Assembly (NCBI GenBank): GCA_964023275.1 | Contig: OZ029914.1 | Coordinates: 49,182,530 to 49,246,529 of the forward strand | Length of the DNA: 64,000 nucleotides | From: Norana najaformis | Lineage: Eukaryota; Annelida; Clitellata; Crassiclitellata; Hormogastridae | Direction of reading: 5' to 3' | Part shown: positions 1 through 9,963 of the stretch, piece by piece | Layout: the number at the start of each line of letters is the position of its first letter | Numbering within the stretch: position 1 is the first letter of the stretch | Made by a program: the position numbers and the translations under genes | Notes under the pieces: model-generated | Database searches by the model: none | What the model was told of the DNA's origin: nothing | What the model saw: the letters and a program-made list of their open reading frames with translations, nothing else

Positions 1-96
1 TGGTTCTCCAATATATGTCTAATAAATTAATATATAAACTGTATGATTAATATACATTATTTGTATATTTATATAATTAATATATCAGTGTAGGGG

Positions 97-186
97 GTAA
101 TTGTCCGGGGGGTAATTGTCCATGGGGGTAATTGTCCAGGGGTAATTGCCGGGGGGTAATTGTCCAGGGGGTTATTGTCCTAGAAC
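97..186. repeat. G-rich minisatellite, about 17-bp unit
   Basis: About six imperfect copies of a unit resembling GGGGGTAATTGTCCA, differing mostly in the number of G residues. No gene is visible in it. Confidence 0.8.
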
Positions 187-191
187 CCTTG

Positions 192-480
192 CTAGTGACA
201 GACGCTAGTCAGTTGATTGATATGTGGAACTAGTAACAGGTGGCTGTCAATTAGAACTCCAAGGTCACGCACACATGTTGACGACGTAATTTGGAAGTAA
301 GATATCAAGATATCCGTATTGCGTTGAGGTTGAGGAATGAAGATAGGCGATGAAGTTCGCAACTCATTTGCATCACCGTCCGGCAATCCCTTGTAGATTA
401 TAGAAGATGTAGCATACGGATATCCACAAGATTTGTGCAGAACAGGCATTCTTCAGTATGGGCCGATTGCTCTTCCGTGA
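192..480 (-). mobile_element. CR1/L2-like LINE fragment (after RT palm)
   Basis: The minus-strand translation includes CVRDLGVLIDSHLLLVPHIN. This matches the region that follows the YADD reverse-transcriptase block in CR1/L2 non-LTR elements (consensus resembles RDLGV.D..L....H). Only about 85 codons are open and both ends are truncated. It lies upstream of receptor gene A and is not part of it. Confidence 0.65.
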
Positions 481-735
481 TTTAAGGTTGACGAAGCTGT
501 GGCACTACTGGTCTCCCAAATACGTTCAGAAGCATCAAAAAAGTCCTTATTGCTGATGATACATTGCCAATGCATCTACTTCTCAACTTAATATCTACAT
601 GTAACAACCGCTGCACTGTTCATTTGAATGTTGGCGTTATAATGTGCTCATCTTTAACATGTTACTTGTACAAGATACGAAAAAATGCTTATAGAGAAAA
701 TGTATTCCTTTAAAGTATAACTTTTCCTTGCACAG

Positions 736-1119
736 GTATCAGATGGGGCTATGTGTTGACACTGACAATCTTAATAACGCAACATTCGTCAACACTATCT
801 GTACTTGTATCAAAGCCGATGAATACAGTTTCCGTTGTGGGGAACAGAACGAAAATGGAATGCAGTAGAAATGAGTCTATTCTTCCGATTGATTGGGAAT
901 TTGCTTCAACTGGTTCCAATAATTTCACCTATATCTACATTAGTCGACGTATAACGGAAAACCTGTCGTCGAGGTATAGGATAGACACAGACAACAAGAC
1001 AAGATACGATGTCGTTATAGATTCTGTCGATTTGTCTCACGCTGGAACATACAGATGCATTCCTATTACCGAAGAGTTTACAAAAACGTCGTCGCATTCA
1101 GCTCAACTCATTGTTCTAG
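736..1119 (+). CDS. Gene A exon: end of signal sequence plus V-like Ig domain
   Basis: Acceptor CACAG at 731-735, donor GT at 1120. The exon is 384 nt, phase 1 in and out. Canonical V-type features: Cys in KMEC, Trp in IDWEF, then the F-strand block DLSHAGTYRC. It has five N-x-S/T sequons (NRT, NES, NFT, NLS, NKT). There is no in-frame ATG before the hydrophobic stretch, so translation must begin further upstream. The paralogous exon in C (33655-34033) is 5 nt shorter and frameshifted. Confidence 0.75.
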
Positions 1120-1234
1120 GTATCAGTTTTGAAATTTATTAAATCACTGTCGCTCTCTCGATTTTTTCTTTCCCTCTCTCCCTCCTTAATTCACTCCTCT
1201 CTCTCTTTCTCTCTACTATCTATCTATCTATCTA

Positions 1235-1280
<46 letters not shown>

Positions 1281-4022
1281 CGTCCGTCCGTCCGTCCGTC
1301 TGTCTATCTATCTATCTTTGATTCTATATTTATGAAACACGCACGTAGGCCTACATTTTCATGCGTCTCTAACACGGTCATTGAGAAGAATCACGTTCTA
1401 TAGTCAATCAGTTCTGACATGAAGGTACTTTCAGTGCGCAATGTTAAAATCGAAATTTGCAGCCAAGAAAACAATGTTATGAGAACCAAGACAATTTATA
1501 TTAAGGTAAAAATTTAGATATCAACTTACATGGGTACTTATTTTATTCATCGTTTCAGCTTTATCTTATCTTAAACTCTGTAACAAATTTCAGCCTCTAA
1601 ACCTGTTTGCAATACAAATGCAAGCGCCTTGAACGATAGCATCGCGGAAGGTGACTACATTCAAATGTGGTGCACAGTCAACTTCAGTGGGAACTGGATT
1701 CCTGTCATGGAATGGACCAAGAGTAACGGAGAAACTATTGACGCCGATATTAACAATGCTAGTACATCGACCATTGTAACGTCTTTGCTGACAACACGGT
1801 TGGATTCAAGTGACAGCGGAGTTATATTCACGTGCAAGACTAGCTTCAAGCTGATGACCACATTTAGCAGAACTATGAAACCAGGCGAAACTATTGCAAC
1901 TAACGTTCCTCACTACTATCACTTGTGGAATTTCAAGGCAAATGTGATGTGTAAGAATTAATAGTCTTATTACGCATGTTTTTATCTTGACAGAACACCC
2001 ATAAACATTTAATGGGAACCATATGGGTCCTATATGAGTTCCACACTGGAACATGTTTCCTAGTTTCCCACTAGGACGTTATGTTGGCATGCTCGTGTGG
2101 ATATGATTTAGTATAAGATTATTATTTTGCTAACTTCAAAATCGACACTTTTAATGGATTTTCAACGACATCGAAGCTATGTAAGCGACTGAATTGCGCA
2201 GTATTTATGCTTCAACTTAGACTCAGGTTACTTTATTATTTTTCTATTAGGGCCTAATTCATTTAGCACAAATCTGTATGTCGAAAATGTTACCGATGGA
2301 GGTCTAATGGTTGTGGTACCGTTTTACTGATATCTAGATGCGCCGCGCAATATGACGATAGAACCTATGAGTAGCATCTATGAAATTGGTGATCGTCTGA
2401 TGTGTTCAGCTGATAGTTCTCCGGGTCCAACATTTCAATGGACAGAAACTGGAACAAACCGAGTCATAGATGGACCAATTCTAACCGTAGACAAAACTAC
2501 GCCACTGATGCAAAAACTAACCTTCAAATGCACAGCCACTAACACAGTGGCTGGTGACAGTAAAAGGATTTCGGAAGATATTACATTTATGGTGACAGGT
2601 TTGATGCAAAAATAAATATTATCGCAATATGAAAGAATTCCATACTCGATATGAATAATAATTGAACGTCACTTGTAGCGTTATTTTACTACTCTTCTCT
2701 AGCAGATCAAGAACTCATGAGCAAATTCATAATTTGAAAATTCATTGTCAACGAGATTTCATATTCAAAACGTTCAAATCTGAAACAAAACAAAACTTGA
2801 TGTAATTTACGAACTTTCTACTTAATGCACAGTAGCAAGATTAGTGTCACATTTTGGCAACTTTTTCTTGCAAGTGACTTGATTGGATTTTATGTTATCG
2901 ACAGCTATGAATAATGCGTCAATAAACTCAGAAAGAATCTCCGCTAAAGAATCTCCTTGCTCATTTCATATTTGGTGACAAATTTCTGATTCAAGTGACG
3001 TTGTATATATTGTCAGTTAGGATATATTTTTTGTTACACCGAGATGAGGCAAGATGGACAGTTCAGTGAATAAATGAAATAAGGTTTGAAGCTGAAAAAG
3101 CGCCTGATAATCTGATGATAGGGGATATTGTGTTTTCTACACTTTGGTGATTATTTGGAGGAATGGAAATCCAATCATCTCGTTATTATTGCTTCCAGCA
3201 ATTTCAGCATCGTCGAAAGCAGCTACATTTGTGTTAATCGTTGCTGGAGTGATCGCTGTCATAGCTCTTCTTGTTCTTGGATTAGGAGTGGCGTTGACTG
3301 TAAAAGCCTGCGCCAAAGGTTTGGCTTATTTGACATGAATAATTGTAACACGTAAAATTTCTATCAAAATTAGAGCAGCGGTGGAAATATTTGGAGGAAT
3401 GGAAATCCGGTCATCTCGCTTTTCTTGGGAAATAAGAAATCGGACAATCGCATCAGAGAGCCAATGAATTCTCTAAATAAATCAGTTCATACTGAATACC
3501 GAAACCTATATTTGCGTGAAATAGTTAGAACATTATGTGCATTTAAACTTAATCGGGTTCTACGTGCGTGCAAGACTTTGCCAATGCAGACTTTTTAACC
3601 TGTTAGAGCATTAATCGTTGTTCTTAACAAACCCTATCATCACTGAGACTTGTGTAGACCGCCTTCGAAAGGTACTTAGATTACTAATTAATTTATATTA
3701 CATTACAGCATGCTATTTACTATTTGTGTAAGATTGGACTCCTTTAGGCAATTCAATGAAACCTAGAAACTCCCACGAATCGTCGACTCAAGGGCAAGAC
3801 TATGAAATGGTGGATGAATTGATTGTGCAGCCTGAAGACTCAGCAAGTCCGCCTATAGCCCAAAGCACAGCAATTGAAGAAGACGCCAAAGATCAGTCAG
3901 CAGAAAACATCGACTCTGAAGGTTACTGCTCACTGAAACGCAGCTCATCTGCCACTTTCGTACAGCCAGCAGTGTACTCTCGGTTACACCTATACGTCAA
4001 CACAAGGTCCAACGACAACTAA
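736..4022 (+). CDS. Gene A: three-Ig-domain type I membrane receptor with tyrosine-motif tail
   Basis: Predicted spliced gene; exons 736-1119, 1594-1950, 2338-2598, 3208-3318 and 3748-4022. All junctions are phase 1, giving 462 codons plus TAA from the first recognised exon. Order: hydrophobic N-terminus (YVLTLTILIT), V-like Ig, second Ig, C2-like Ig, transmembrane segment of about 27 residues, 90-residue tail. Each Ig domain has its B- and F-strand cysteines and C-strand tryptophan. About nine N-glycosylation sequons lie outside the membrane. The tail carries YEMV, YCSL, YSRL and YVNT; YxxL and YxN motifs in known receptors recruit SH2 proteins or adaptors. The start codon must lie in an upstream exon that I cannot place. 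A cell-surface recognition or adhesion receptor, possibly of immune type, is inferred. A diverged, broken copy (C) starts at 33655. Confidence 0.7.
1170..1318. repeat. Compound tetranucleotide microsatellite in gene A intron 1
   Basis: A CT-rich run (from about 1170) leads into (TCTA)n, then (TCTG)n, then (TCCG)n and back to (TCTA)n at 1220-1317. It starts about 50 bp after the donor of the first Ig exon. The ordered change TCTA to TCTG to TCCG looks like successive transitions spreading through the array. Confidence 0.9.
1594..1950 (+). CDS. Gene A exon: second Ig domain
   Basis: Acceptor TTTCAG ends at 1593, donor GTAAG at 1951; 357 nt, phase 1-1. Core features are MWC, then GNWIPVMEW, then FTC. 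The same GNW-P-MEW core occurs in the second Ig exon of the B genes (24091 and 54165), so the two subfamilies share this domain. Sequons NDS, NFS and NAS are present. The matching exon of C starts at 34381. Confidence 0.75.
2338..2598 (+). CDS. Gene A exon: third, C2-like Ig domain
   Basis: Acceptor CTAG ends at 2337. The donor GTTTGA at 2599 is weak. The exon is 261 nt, phase 1-1. It has the short C2/I-type pattern: Cys in RLMCSAD, Trp in FQWTE, Cys in TFKCTATN, with one sequon (NMT). It is absent from copy C and from all the B genes. Confidence 0.7.
3150..3425. repeat. Short direct repeat flanking the transmembrane exon
   Basis: A segment of about 38 bp containing TTTGGAGGAATGGAAATCC occurs at about 3150-3187 and again at about 3378-3415, bracketing the transmembrane exon 3208-3318. 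It may be a footprint of a small local duplication. Confidence 0.6.
3208..3318 (+). CDS. Gene A exon: transmembrane segment
   Basis: Acceptor TTTCAG ends at 3207, donor GT at 3319; 111 nt (37 codons), phase 1-1. It encodes a short stalk, a hydrophobic stretch centred on AVIALLVLGLG, and a basic stop-transfer end (VKACAKG). The transmembrane exon of B4 (55206-55316) is also exactly 111 nt and in the same phase, although the sequences differ. Confidence 0.7.
3748..4022 (+). CDS. Gene A terminal exon: cytoplasmic tail
   Basis: Acceptor TTTAG ends at 3747; TAA at 4020-4022. It encodes about 91 residues rich in Ser, Glu and Asp. Four tyrosines sit in QDYEMV, EGYCSL, AVYSRL and LYVNT. YCSL and YSRL are separated by 13 residues, slightly longer than a classical ITAM spacer (6-12). 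The residue two before each Tyr is not the I/V/L/S/T usual in ITIMs. YVNT fits a Grb2-type YxN site. YxxL/V motifs can also be AP-2 endocytic signals. Confidence 0.7.
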
Positions 4023-5690
4023 ACTACTTCGACCAAACATCTATGGAATTGATGCTAATCGGAAGTCCTGCATGGTAAAGTCAGCCACGAACGTTACGCT
4101 TCGGTTTCAATGTAAGAAAAACACAAGTGGACTGCCTTTAACGCCAATAATAACAGAGAAACTACTATTACGACTTTCAGTTGTGTCGAAATGTTGCTGA
4201 CTATTTGTTCTTATTGCGGTAGTCGAATAAGAAAGAATTTTAAAGAGACACTTAAATAACTGTTTTATAATTTAGGTCTACCACATTACAACAGCGATGA
4301 CAAAAGTATAGAAAAGCCACAGCAGAACAGTTTTTAATATGAGAAAATGAACAGGAAGTTGAAAAGAAGAAAACACAATTTTCTCGTTTATTATGTTACA
4401 CGACTTGTTACTAAAGTGGTACTTCCAAATTTCAGATCACACTCACTGCAAAGTTACCAAACCCACCCACAGTTAAATTTTGGTCACTGCTAGTAAAACC
4501 TGCCTGCTTTTATGCTTTTGCGTTAGTGAGCGTTTATGATTTTAAATGTTTCATATATGTGGATCTCATCAGCTTGTGATTCACGATATTGTGCTATTCT
4601 TATATGTATCTGCATATGCACTGATTCACTCATTAAAACAAATAGCGAGATTAAAGCTTAACGAGAGAGACATGAACCTGTTGGACTGCTTATGGTAAAA
4701 AGTCTTGGAAAGTGACCACAATTAGATGGTTCACCTATTTGAAATAAAGCTAGTCAAACAGCCTAGCCATAATCTTTAACTTCAATCGTCCTACGGCGGA
4801 ACCATACAGTGATATGACCACATCATTCTCTTCAGGATCCTGGATTTATTATTTTCATAACTGAAATAATGGCAGCAATAAGCCTTGGCTAAAATGAAAG
4901 ATGAATTTTGCATTAGCATTAGTCATGTTACCCTGCAAAAACAAAAACGTTGAAACAACGCTTATGAATACTTCTAACCAAAGTCAGCTCGAAATGGAAA
5001 CTTAACTCATAGGGCCTGAAGTTTGAGTGTATGTAGTGTTTGTTGTACATGCAACGATTTCTCTTCATGTGAATGTGTACACCATAATAGGCTATATTCT
5101 AAGCAATATATATATATATACGACCGACAAGTACCATTATTTTGCACTCCAGCATAACCGTATGAACTTATCCGACAACTTACAGACAATGTCCTATTTT
5201 TCTATACATTTCCTTTAAATGCACCATGATTCATTTTGATTCGCTAATAATTTCACATAGGCACAGCAACTTAGCCAAAGAATAACATCATATATATAGT
5301 TATAAAATGAAGAAATTCCTTTTTTTGAAGATTTTCTAATTAATCATTTGGGCATAAAGTGTTTCATTGGCACAAATAGCATTTCATAAACAATGATTTG
5401 TTCCTCACAAGAGCATATTCCTGGAGTCTATTTTAAAACTCGAGTGTCTTATTTTAAAGCAAAATATTTGATTACTAACACTTACTGTTACATAAAACGC
5501 AAAGATTAGGTCAGTTCTGTATTGGCCAACTGGTTAGAAGCTATGCAATCGCCTTAACGTTAATTTTACCAGGCTTCCAGAAGGCTTGTAGGTTAGTAAT
5601 GAGAAATAACTTTGTGTGTGTCAGTGCCTTGAGGAAAATCTCATATTTTTCAAAATCAAAATCAGTTCATTTAACATTCTCATTAGGTTG
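4023..5690 (+). other. 3' UTR and 3' flank of gene A, duplicated at 34632-36280
   Basis: From 4072 onward the sequence aligns nearly base for base with 34632 onward. A possible polyadenylation signal AATAAA lies at 4743-4748 and is conserved in the copy near 35299. No further gene is seen. A short (TA)n run sits at about 5107-5120. Confidence 0.6.
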
Positions 5691-5699
5691 CAATTTCTG

Positions 5700-5905
5700 C
5701 TTCGGCATTTCACTCAAAACCCAAAACATCACCCACCGTAGCTACCACGCTGTCTCTCTGACTGACTCTTGGATCTTGACCCGGAACCGAACCCTTTTGC
5801 CTATCGATTTTGTTTTGACTGAGCGCCTGTGAATAAGCTGGTCCCAGCGGCGCGGCTTTCGTTGGGCGCTGTAGAAATCTTGTAATTACGATTACGAGGT
5901 TCAGT
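5700..5905 (+). mobile_element. CR1/L2-like LINE 3' end, recent insertion
   Basis: This carries the 3'-terminal module seen many times here: a segment containing GATCTTGACCCGGAACCGAA, then GGGCGCTGTAGAAATCT, then repeats of GATTAC. The duplicate of this flank at about 36260-36290 runs through without it, so it arrived in unit 1 after the duplication or was lost cleanly from unit 2. Confidence 0.7.
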
Positions 5906-6600
5906 TTTGCTTGCATCACCTCAGAGGGAGACTTTTAGGCATTGTTCATGAAGGTCTAGAGAATGTAAAGAATAGCACAATTAGGCGCATGTCTTCAAGA
6001 ATTATGTCATTATAGGAAAAAATAACAGAAGCAATGCATTCCAGGTTTAGCCCCAAGCGAAATCCGCCCGTCTAGTTTTGTTCAAGCGACTATTTTAAAA
6101 TCAAAACATAGCAGTCTCCATCTGTCGAATGCGATAGGTATCGGTTAATCTATTTTAAGAACTCGCGAAACGGATACCTTGGTAGTTGCTGTCAGTTATC
6201 AACATCTTTAATAAAACAAAATAGGTAATTATGCAGTTGTGACCATCGTAAACCTTTAGCTAAGCGTTAATTAATTAATTAATTAATTAATCCTCAAATT
6301 TATTTAGTTAGTTATTTATTTAGTAAAACACTTATTATGTGCAACATCGGTAAAATCTGAATCTGATTCGTGGATGTTTGTCTGCTATATAGAAAATTGT
6401 CACATTGTCAAATTGTCACATTAGATACATAGTCAGAAATAGATAAGTCAGGCCTATTGCCTGCGAAACAACTAGTAAAACCTAGGCCTTACTTTTCAAA
6501 CAAGTTATACGAAATCTTTGATTTTATATTTTCGTTTAAGCCCTTTTGAGATCTACTGATATAGGCGCTTTTTGAAAGCTTTCTCGGTCATTTGTTGCAC
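5906..6600. other. Non-coding flank shared with 36290-36915
   Basis: No gene is seen. It contains a (TTAA)n run at 6269-6292. It aligns with unit 2 until GAAAGCTTTCTCGGTCATTTG (here 6578, there about 36900), where the duplication is interrupted. Confidence 0.5.
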
Positions 6601-6863
6601 ATACTCGTCGCTTACTCTCTAATCTGGTAGGAACTATTCGTGATGGGTTCTCTCAGTACGAAGCGAGATTTCATTAAAACTTGAGGAAACAAAGTCAGCG
6701 TTACGATCTGGAAAGTTCTCCTCAGCTGGCGTTCACTTATCGTAATCCTAAACGTAATTCCAAGATTTCTACAGCGCCCAACGAAAGCCACGTTCGCGGA
6801 TGGTCTAGCACAGAGCCATCTATATCTATACCGATATAGATGGCGCTGCATTTGCTTCGTAGC

Positions 6864-7140
6864 ACTTGCGTCTAAATCGTCAATAGATTTATAAGCTATT
6901 TTTAGCTCAACCAATCACGTCAAAAAAACAGAAGTAAACCGGAAGTTCACAATTACCACCAACTGGTATTGCTACAACCTGCATCTTATATTATATTTTC
7001 CAGTTGTTAATTTAGATTTCAGAGTAAACGATCCCACTTGTTTCTCTGCTTTGATTGGTGGTGATTTTAAACTTCCGGTTTGACGTGATTGGTTGAGCTA
7101 AAAATAGCTTCATAAATCTTTTGACGATTTAGACGCAAGT
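6864..7140. mobile_element. MITE-like element with 75-bp inverted repeats
   Basis: The left end ACTTGCGTCTAAATCGTC is mirrored by GACGATTTAGACGCAAGT at 7123-7140. The inverted arms are about 75 bp around a core of about 125 bp, 277 bp in total. The arms contain GCTCAACCAATCACGTC and its complement. The right end coincides with the point where unit 3 (about 60285) resumes similarity, consistent with an insertion. Confidence 0.65.
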
Positions 7141-7249
7141 CTTGGAAACTATGCGGGGAATTTCTGCGGGAAATACCTAGTCATCTAAAAAAAACCTCGC
7201 GGATAAATTTTCAGGGTTTTGTATCCACAACATACGAAAAGGTCGCATA

Positions 7250-7490
7250 ATTTCAGTACATCGTAATCGTAATCTCGAAATTTCTAATGTGCTATTTAAA
7301 AGCTAAGCGCAGGGCGCCAGCTTATTCGCGAGGGTTGTGTCAAGTCAGATGCTATGTCAAGAACCAAGTCCGGTTGCCAGAAGATCAGAGAGAGAAGGCG
7401 GGAAGGAGCTGTTAGGGTGGGTTGTGTTTAAGCTGAGAGAAATGGAAAGGCAGAGGATTCGATGGATCAGGATGGGATTTCTTGAAAAGG
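7250..7490 (-). mobile_element. CR1/L2-like LINE 3' end
   Basis: On the minus strand the end of the LINE ORF reads ...LSDLLATGLGS, followed by the AAAGCTAAGCGC block and the ATTACGATTACGA tail. The same end is seen at 49480-49620 in the opposite orientation. The third unit (about 60365) lacks it. Confidence 0.65.
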
Positions 7491-7857
7491 TAAGACATAT
7501 ATTAACAACGATATCCAGTTGGCCTTGATCTATATACATAATGCACCCTTTTAGCCGAGAATCTTCAGGGGTCCTACAGTTGAAGGCTAAAGAGTAAATG
7601 CAACAACAACAACAACAATTAAAAGAACCGTGCAATCCTTCCTTGTGGGTTACATGACTAGAAACGTATGGCTGTTTCGTATGCTGCACCCAGGAAAAAG
7701 AACCCGATTTCAAAAATGAAGAATAAACCAGTTAGCGTCGTCACCATGTCACCTATTTATTTACTTATTTATTGCAGTTGTTATGTATTTAAGGTCAGTA
7801 AATCAGGATCTGAGGTGCGAGAAAGGTGTGCGAGAATAATTTGTCAAGAGTCCTTAC

Positions 7858-8231
7858 CAGAGTTGTCCACGGGTCACTTTTTAAGGATCAGACCAGACTC
7901 GACCCATTACACACTGCACCCAACCCCAGCCGACCCACCATTAACACAAATTCTGACCCGACCCGACCCGTTTACTAGCGGTTAGTGATAAACCAAAAAA
8001 AGAAAATGATGGTTTTACTAATTTAAAAGTGAATGAATACATGAAACCATTGTTAAGTGAGTAAGCTGAGAGATAACCAATAGCAACTGCTTCATCTTGC
8101 TGATTTATAAATGTCACCCTAAATTATTCATTACACAGCCTTCTTGCCTCGACCTACCGAATTTTCCAAAAATTTATACCAGACCCGACTTGACCTGACC
8201 CATGGGAACATCTAACGCATGGACAACTCTG
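7858..8231. mobile_element. hAT-type MITE with 8-bp target duplication
   Basis: Terminal inverted repeats CAGAGTTGTCCA / TGGACAACTCTG bound a 374-bp element. The flanking octamers are GTCCTTAC (7850-7857) and GTCTTTAC (8232-8239), an 8-bp duplication with one mismatch. The homologous stretch of unit 3 (about 60757-60766) has a single ATCCTTGC and no element, which is the empty site. CAG-starting ends and 8-bp duplications are typical of hAT elements. The core has ACCCG repeats and no ORF. Confidence 0.8.
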
Positions 8232-8526
8232 GTCTTTACATGAAGCCCGTTCAATAGGCCTGGACCAGCAATCGTTAGATTAAAGAGTTGCAGACCCAGC
8301 GTCAGACTTCTACTGCGACCGAATCTCAGTTTTTTAGTTTCTTTCGATTCTGCCAAAAAAATTTATGCGATTTTATGGGTCAAATGACGGAATAAGAAGG
8401 ACGGATAACTAGTCGCACATTTTGACTGACTGATATTGATGAGTCTGCTGCTCCAGTTGCATTATCTGCTCTCCGAAAAGATTGTAGGCCTACATTGTCC
8501 TGGATGCAAAAGACCTTAGGGTAAAA

Positions 8527-8760
8527 TAGTAGTAGTACTAGTAGTAGTAGTGGTGGTGGTAGTGGTAGTAGTAGTAGTGGTAGTAGTGGTAGTGAAAGTA
8601 GTGGTAGTGAAAGTAGTGGTAGTGAAAGTAGTGGTAGTAATAGTAGGTGTAGTAATAATAATAAACAGTAATAATAATGTCATCATGATCATCGTCGTCA
8701 TCATCATCATGATTTTAATCGTAATAATCATCGTTGCAATTCCATTTTCATCAATGTTAT
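8527..8760. repeat. (TAG)n/(TGG)n and ATC-rich microsatellite
   Basis: A long impure trinucleotide array (8527-8665) is followed by ATC/ATA-rich repeats to about 8750. The long poly-Val/poly-Thr reading frames here come from the repeat and are not genes. Confidence 0.9.
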
Positions 8761-9020
8761 AACAAAGCGTCTTGGTGAAGTTCTCATAGGGTGCCATAAA
8801 TATAAACCTAATATTATGTTCACTGCAAAATATTTCTTCAACTTCGTCGATACTGTACTCTATTTTCATTAATTCCATCATGTAAGTGAAATTATTTTAA
8901 AATAAAGTTCTTTATCAAAGATTGTTTGGCACACTATTTTCACAGGATCATAACCTGTGTTCATAAATTGGTTTGTTGTCTTGATTTCATTAAATGTCAC
9001 CTTGATTTCTTCTTCCACAG

Positions 9021-9122
9021 GTAAAAAGAGCCTGCCGAAACAGAAATTGATGTCTTTAAAAGGGAAACAGATACATTTTTACAGTCCTCATTATTGCTTG
9101 GTGGCAATGAGCCTACCTTTAG
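9021..9122 (+). CDS. B1 leader exon
   Basis: Acceptor TTCCACAG ends at 9020; donor GTAAGT at 9123. The ATG at 9050 begins a leader of 24 codons ending in MSLPLG, phase 1 out. The frame is also open back to the acceptor. Confidence 0.55.
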
Positions 9123-9478
9123 GTAAGTTTCCTTTATTCCATTACTACATATTTCAAAAATAATATTTCTGTGCATTGTTCAGAGAAAACACTCAAGATT
9201 TTTCTCTTAATGTATGAACTAAGCTTTAAAGTTAATGCTATATTGGCTAAATAAACTCTGAACCATTTTATTTAGAATTAAGTTTTTTGTGCAAGCGTGT
9301 TGTGCCAAAAAATTCATTTATTTGTTAACCGTTGAAGTATGTCCATTATAATAGATATTCGAGCTTACTTTCTGGAAGTTCTTTATTAATAACTTGTATA
9401 GTGCTACTAATTTGTGCAATAATCCTTGCAGCTAACTTACTTTTAACATAAAAGCGGACGATATATATATATATATAA

Positions 9479-9645
9479 CTTATTTCAATGATCTATTTCA
9501 ATGATCTGTATATTTCAATGATCTATTTCAATGACCTATTTCAATGATCTATTTCAATGATCTATTTCAATGATATATTTCAATGATATATTTCAATAAT
9601 TTATTTCAATGATCTATTTCAGTGATCTATATATTTCAATTTCAG
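9479..9645. repeat. 13-bp minisatellite running into a splice acceptor
   Basis: About twelve copies of CTATTTCAATGAT-like units. The last one, ATATTTCAATTTCAG, is the acceptor of the B1 Ig exon at 9646. The B3 copy (41805-41884) has only about five units. Confidence 0.85.
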
Positions 9646-9963
9646 TTGCAAATTCGACATTTGTCGAAGTTCCTGAGAACACGATGTTGGAACGCGAATC
9701 ACCAGAAACGATTGAATTGACATGTAAATCAGATGCAAAATGCAATTTGAAATGGTATTTACATGAGCAAAATGACTCGGAAAAAGAACCTCTGTATAAC
9801 GGATATGTTTGGCGCCCTGTGCAAACTTCTGCTGCATGTTTAAAGCGGATGAATTGGGGAAATGCTATTTACATATAAACCAGAGGCAGCAAAAATCTAC
9901 ATTTGCTGCGAACCTGGAAGGCTGGAACCTTAGCTTAAACCAGCGTTGATCTAATCTGGCTCG
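9646..9963 (+). pseudogene. B1 Ig exon, frameshifted
   Basis: The exon starts after TTTCAG and ends before GTAAGT at 9964. Its length is 318 nt, against 321 in the intact paralogues, with compensating and non-compensating indels and internal stops. Confidence 0.75.

Larger units (their letters stand above)
9021..9963 (+). pseudogene. B1: broken receptor copy, leader exon plus Ig exon
   Basis: Two exons match the beginning of B2 and B4. The leader exon is intact. The Ig exon (9646-9963) begins well with a Cys in ELTCKS and KWYL, then frameshifts after about codon 62 and contains stops; the F-strand piece (YICCEPG) survives only in another frame. No second Ig, transmembrane or tail exon follows before 18.8 kb. 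Its closest relative is B3 (41365-42201), which is also broken, so both come from one ancestral copy that was probably short or already failing at the duplication. Confidence 0.75.

Noticed and set aside
97..186. CRISPR-like array
   Set aside because: The repeats are contiguous, variable G-rich units without spacers in an intron-bearing animal genome.
1129..1335. 68-codon Ser/Leu-rich frame after the first Ig exon
   Set aside because: It reads through the intronic (TCTA)n/(TCTG)n microsatellite; low-complexity artefact.
3780..4022. Classical ITAM or ITIM in the gene A tail
   Set aside because: The YxxL pair has a 13-residue spacer and the -2 residues are E and A, so neither consensus is met; described only as tyrosine motifs.
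8516..8881. Poly-Thr and poly-Val frames on both strands
   Set aside because: Translations of the trinucleotide repeat with no homology or start context.
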